In this document: one piece after another, positions 8,201-8,916 of the stretch
How the letters are laid out: each line of letters starts with the position of its first letter
Position numbering within the stretch: the first letter of the stretch is position 1
Program-made: the position numbers and the translations under genes
Source: Tepidisphaeraceae bacterium
GTDB lineage: Bacteria > Planctomycetota > Phycisphaerae > Tepidisphaerales > Tepidisphaeraceae
NCBI GenBank assembly: GCA_025450555.1
Contig: JANWHF010000076.1
Location: 1-8,916, forward strand
Reading direction: 5' to 3'
Length of the DNA: 8,916 bases
Notes under the pieces: generated by a model
The model's database searches: none
What the model was told of the DNA's origin: nothing
Seen by the model: the letters and a program-made list of their open reading frames with translations, nothing else

Positions 8201-8916
8201 TATCGGTCAGGTCTTTCCAGGTGCCCGCGGCACCGGGCACGTTGGCCTGTCCACCGAGTTTACCTTCGACACCCACTTCGCGGGCCACGGTCGTCACCTG
8301 CTCGGCAAAGGTCGCGAGCGTGTCGATCATGCCGTTGATCGTGTCAGCCAAGGCGGCGATTTCGCCCTTGGCGTCGACCGTCAGCTTTCGCTTCAGGTCA
8401 CCATTGGCGACGGCCGTCACGACTTTCGCGATGCCGCGCACCTGGTTGGTCAGGTTACCGGCCATGAAGTTCACCGAGTCGGTGAGGTCCTTCCACGTAC
8501 CTGCGACACCCTTCACATCAGCCTGGCCGCCGAGTTTTCCTTCCGTACCCACTTCACGAGCCACACGCGTCACTTCTGATGCGAAGCTGTTGAGCTGGTC
8601 CACCATCGTGTTGATCGTGTTTTTCAGCTCAAGAATTTCTCCCTGCACATCCACCGTGATCTTTTTGGACAAGTCACCATTGGCCACGGCCGTCGTCACG
8701 GCGGCGATGTTTCGCACCTGAGCCGTCAGGTTACCGGCCATGAAGTTCACCGAGTCGGTGAGGTCCTTCCACGTACCGGCGACACCTTTCACTTCAGCCT
8801 GGCCGCCAAGCTGTCCTTCCGTACCCACTTCACGGGCCACGCGGGTCACTTCCGATGCGAAGGAGCGAAGCTGGTCCACCATCGTGTTGACAGTGTTCTT
8901 CAATTCCAGAATTTCA
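5256..8916 (-). CDS. Poly-HAMP hybrid histidine kinase with GAF and three receivers (N-terminus outside the window)
   Basis: At least 1219 residues are visible, and the frame runs off the right edge. The TTG at 8901-8903 is an internal Leu codon: the bases before it read E-I-L-E, which matches the next repeat, so the true start lies outside. Numbered from the first whole codon (8913-8915): HAMP repeat units (1-92, 93-184, 185-276, then a partial unit), a GAF domain (about 320-464), a long coiled coil (about 466-534), HisKA (about 535-602) with phosphoacceptor H546 (codon 7278-7280) in NMSHELRTPLNS, and HATPase (about 649-774) with N662/N666, DTGIG (707-711) and GTGLG (737-741). Three receivers follow. 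The first (about 830-947) has D880 and K929; the second (about 953-1070) has D1003 but is degenerate around the conserved lysine; the third (about 1100-1217) is canonical, with D1105-D1107, D1150, T1180 and K1202. The HAMP units closely resemble those of fungal group III (Nik1-type) kinases, which sense osmotic and cell-wall stress. No membrane segment is visible. It is probably the first visible gene of an operon with the smaller kinase. Confidence 0.93.
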   Translation of the reverse strand, partial: EILELKNTVNTMVDQLRSFASEVTRVAREVGTEGQLGGQAEVKGVAGTWKDLTDSVNFMAGNLTAQVRNIAAVTTAVANGDLSKKITVDVQGEILELKNTINTMVDQLNSFASEVTRVAREVGTEGKLGGQADVKGVAGTWKDLTDSVNFMAGNLTNQVRGIAKVVTAVANGDLKRKLTVDAKGEIAALADTINGMIDTLATFAEQVTTVAREVGVEGKLGGQANVPGAAGTWKDLTDNVNQLAANLTTQVRAIAEVATAVTKGDLTRSISVAAQGEVAALKDNINEMIRNLKDTTLKNAEQDWLKTNLAKFSRMLQGQKDLLTVGRLILSELAPVVSAQHGVFYMMDNSVVEEPVLKLLASYAYKERKNIDNKYKLGEGLVGQCALEKEKILLTNVPGNYIRIASGLGEAPPLNIIVMPIVFEGQVKAVLELASFDRFNPTHETFLDQLCESIGIVLNTIEANMRTEDLLKQSQSLARELQSQQEELQQTNLELEDKAKLLAEQNVEVERKNHEVEMARQALEEKAKQLALTSKYKSEFLANMSHELRTPLNSLLILSDQLSKNNEGNLSGRQVEFARTIHSSGNDLLALINDILDLSKIESGTVVVDIGDITFRDLSDYVDRTFRHIAESKKLDFEVEAVESLPRSMHTDAKRLQQILKNLLSNAFKFTEKGRVAIRVEPASSGWSPDNESLNRARSVIAFNVSDTGIGIPPEKQQIIFEAFQQADGSTSRKYGGTGLGLAISRELAKLLGGEIRLSSTPGSGSTFTLYLPQSYSMPRNVRRLQSQQPEQTSVLVAPPEMPLLRGPQESIQSIANVEDDSGDIQAGDRVLLVVENDMNFARFLLDVAHEHGLKGVVASRGASALSTARELRPHAITLDINLPDIDGWRVLDRLKDDPNTRHIPVHLISTEEERERGLRMGAMGALVKPLRTKESLDGAFNRIKNFLDAAKRKVLLVMADESARAQAVGSIEDADVDIRAVATGGEALSAIHEGIFDLIVLDCDLQDMKSFDLVDEIHEQADHRDLPIIFYSRRELARKEELHIKRLVQTTVLKDVRSPERLIDEVSLFLHRPVARMTDERRRMIEGLHDAGAVLAGKKVLVVDDDIRNIFAMTSILEPLKMQVFSAETGNGAVEMLQQTPDIDVVLMDIMMPDMDGYDTMRAIRKIGKFRTLPIIALTAKAMKGDREKCIEAGASDYIAKPVDTEQLLGLLRVWLYR
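8088..8915 (-). repeat. Three tandem 276-base (92-codon) HAMP repeats
   Basis: Unit boundaries, read on the minus strand, are 8915-8640, 8639-8364 and 8363-8088, each beginning with E-I/V-x-x-L and holding V-A-R-E-V-G, G-G-Q-A, G-T-W-K-D-L-T-D and a G-D-L element. A partial fourth unit starts at 8087. The first two units are identical at 79 of 92 residues by my hand count. At the DNA level, the stretch beginning GCCATGAAGTTCACCGAGTC recurs exactly 276 bases apart (8461 and 8737). The third unit is more diverged. More copies probably lie beyond the window edge. Each unit probably holds two HAMP-like elements, which form parallel four-helix bundles that relay signal rotation towards the kinase. 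Confidence 0.9.

Noticed and set aside
8901..8903. TTG at 8903 as the start of the large kinase
   Set aside because: It is the second Leu of the repeated E-I-L-E-L-K-N motif, and the frame stays open to the window edge, so the gene continues outside.

Overview
The window is an ordinary-looking bacterial chromosomal segment of fairly high G+C, with four protein genes and no RNA gene, mobile element or CRISPR array that I can see. The gene types suggest a planctomycete, possibly of the Phycisphaerae/Tepidisphaerales kind. These types are a GntR-type winged helix fused to a LacI-like sensor domain, a TPR-glycosyltransferase fusion, and large hybrid histidine kinases with stacked HAMP repeats, with little Shine-Dalgarno signal at some starts. 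This placement rests on recalled protein style only and is an inference of modest confidence.

Layout: 1-67 holds nothing recognisable. At 68-1117 (minus strand) is a GntR/LacI-like transcription regulator. A 294-base divergent intergenic region (1118-1411) holds two inverted repeats that could be operators. At 1412-3073 (plus strand) is a protein with seven or eight TPRs followed by a glycosyltransferase-9-like domain. It converges on, and overlaps by 11 bases, a minus-strand two-gene signalling operon. Read in transcription order, that operon starts beyond the right edge with a very large hybrid kinase (at least three 92-residue HAMP repeat units, then GAF, HisKA, HATPase and three receivers; 8916 down to 5256). 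After a 54-base gap comes a second hybrid kinase (receiver, GAF, HisKA, HATPase, receiver; 5201 down to 3063).

The two kinases together offer two phosphoacceptor histidines and five receiver domains. No Hpt domain and no DNA-binding output domain are visible, so phosphate must leave to partners encoded elsewhere or pass between the two kinases. The poly-HAMP kinase resembles the fungal group III (Nik1-type) osmosensing kinases in its repeat sequence and order. The regulator and the TPR-glycosyltransferase share a divergent control region but have no evident pathway link to the kinases. I see no strong case for an entirely new system. The most unusual points are the near-identical HAMP repeat DNA, the degenerate receiver domains, and the two-kinase operon without output.
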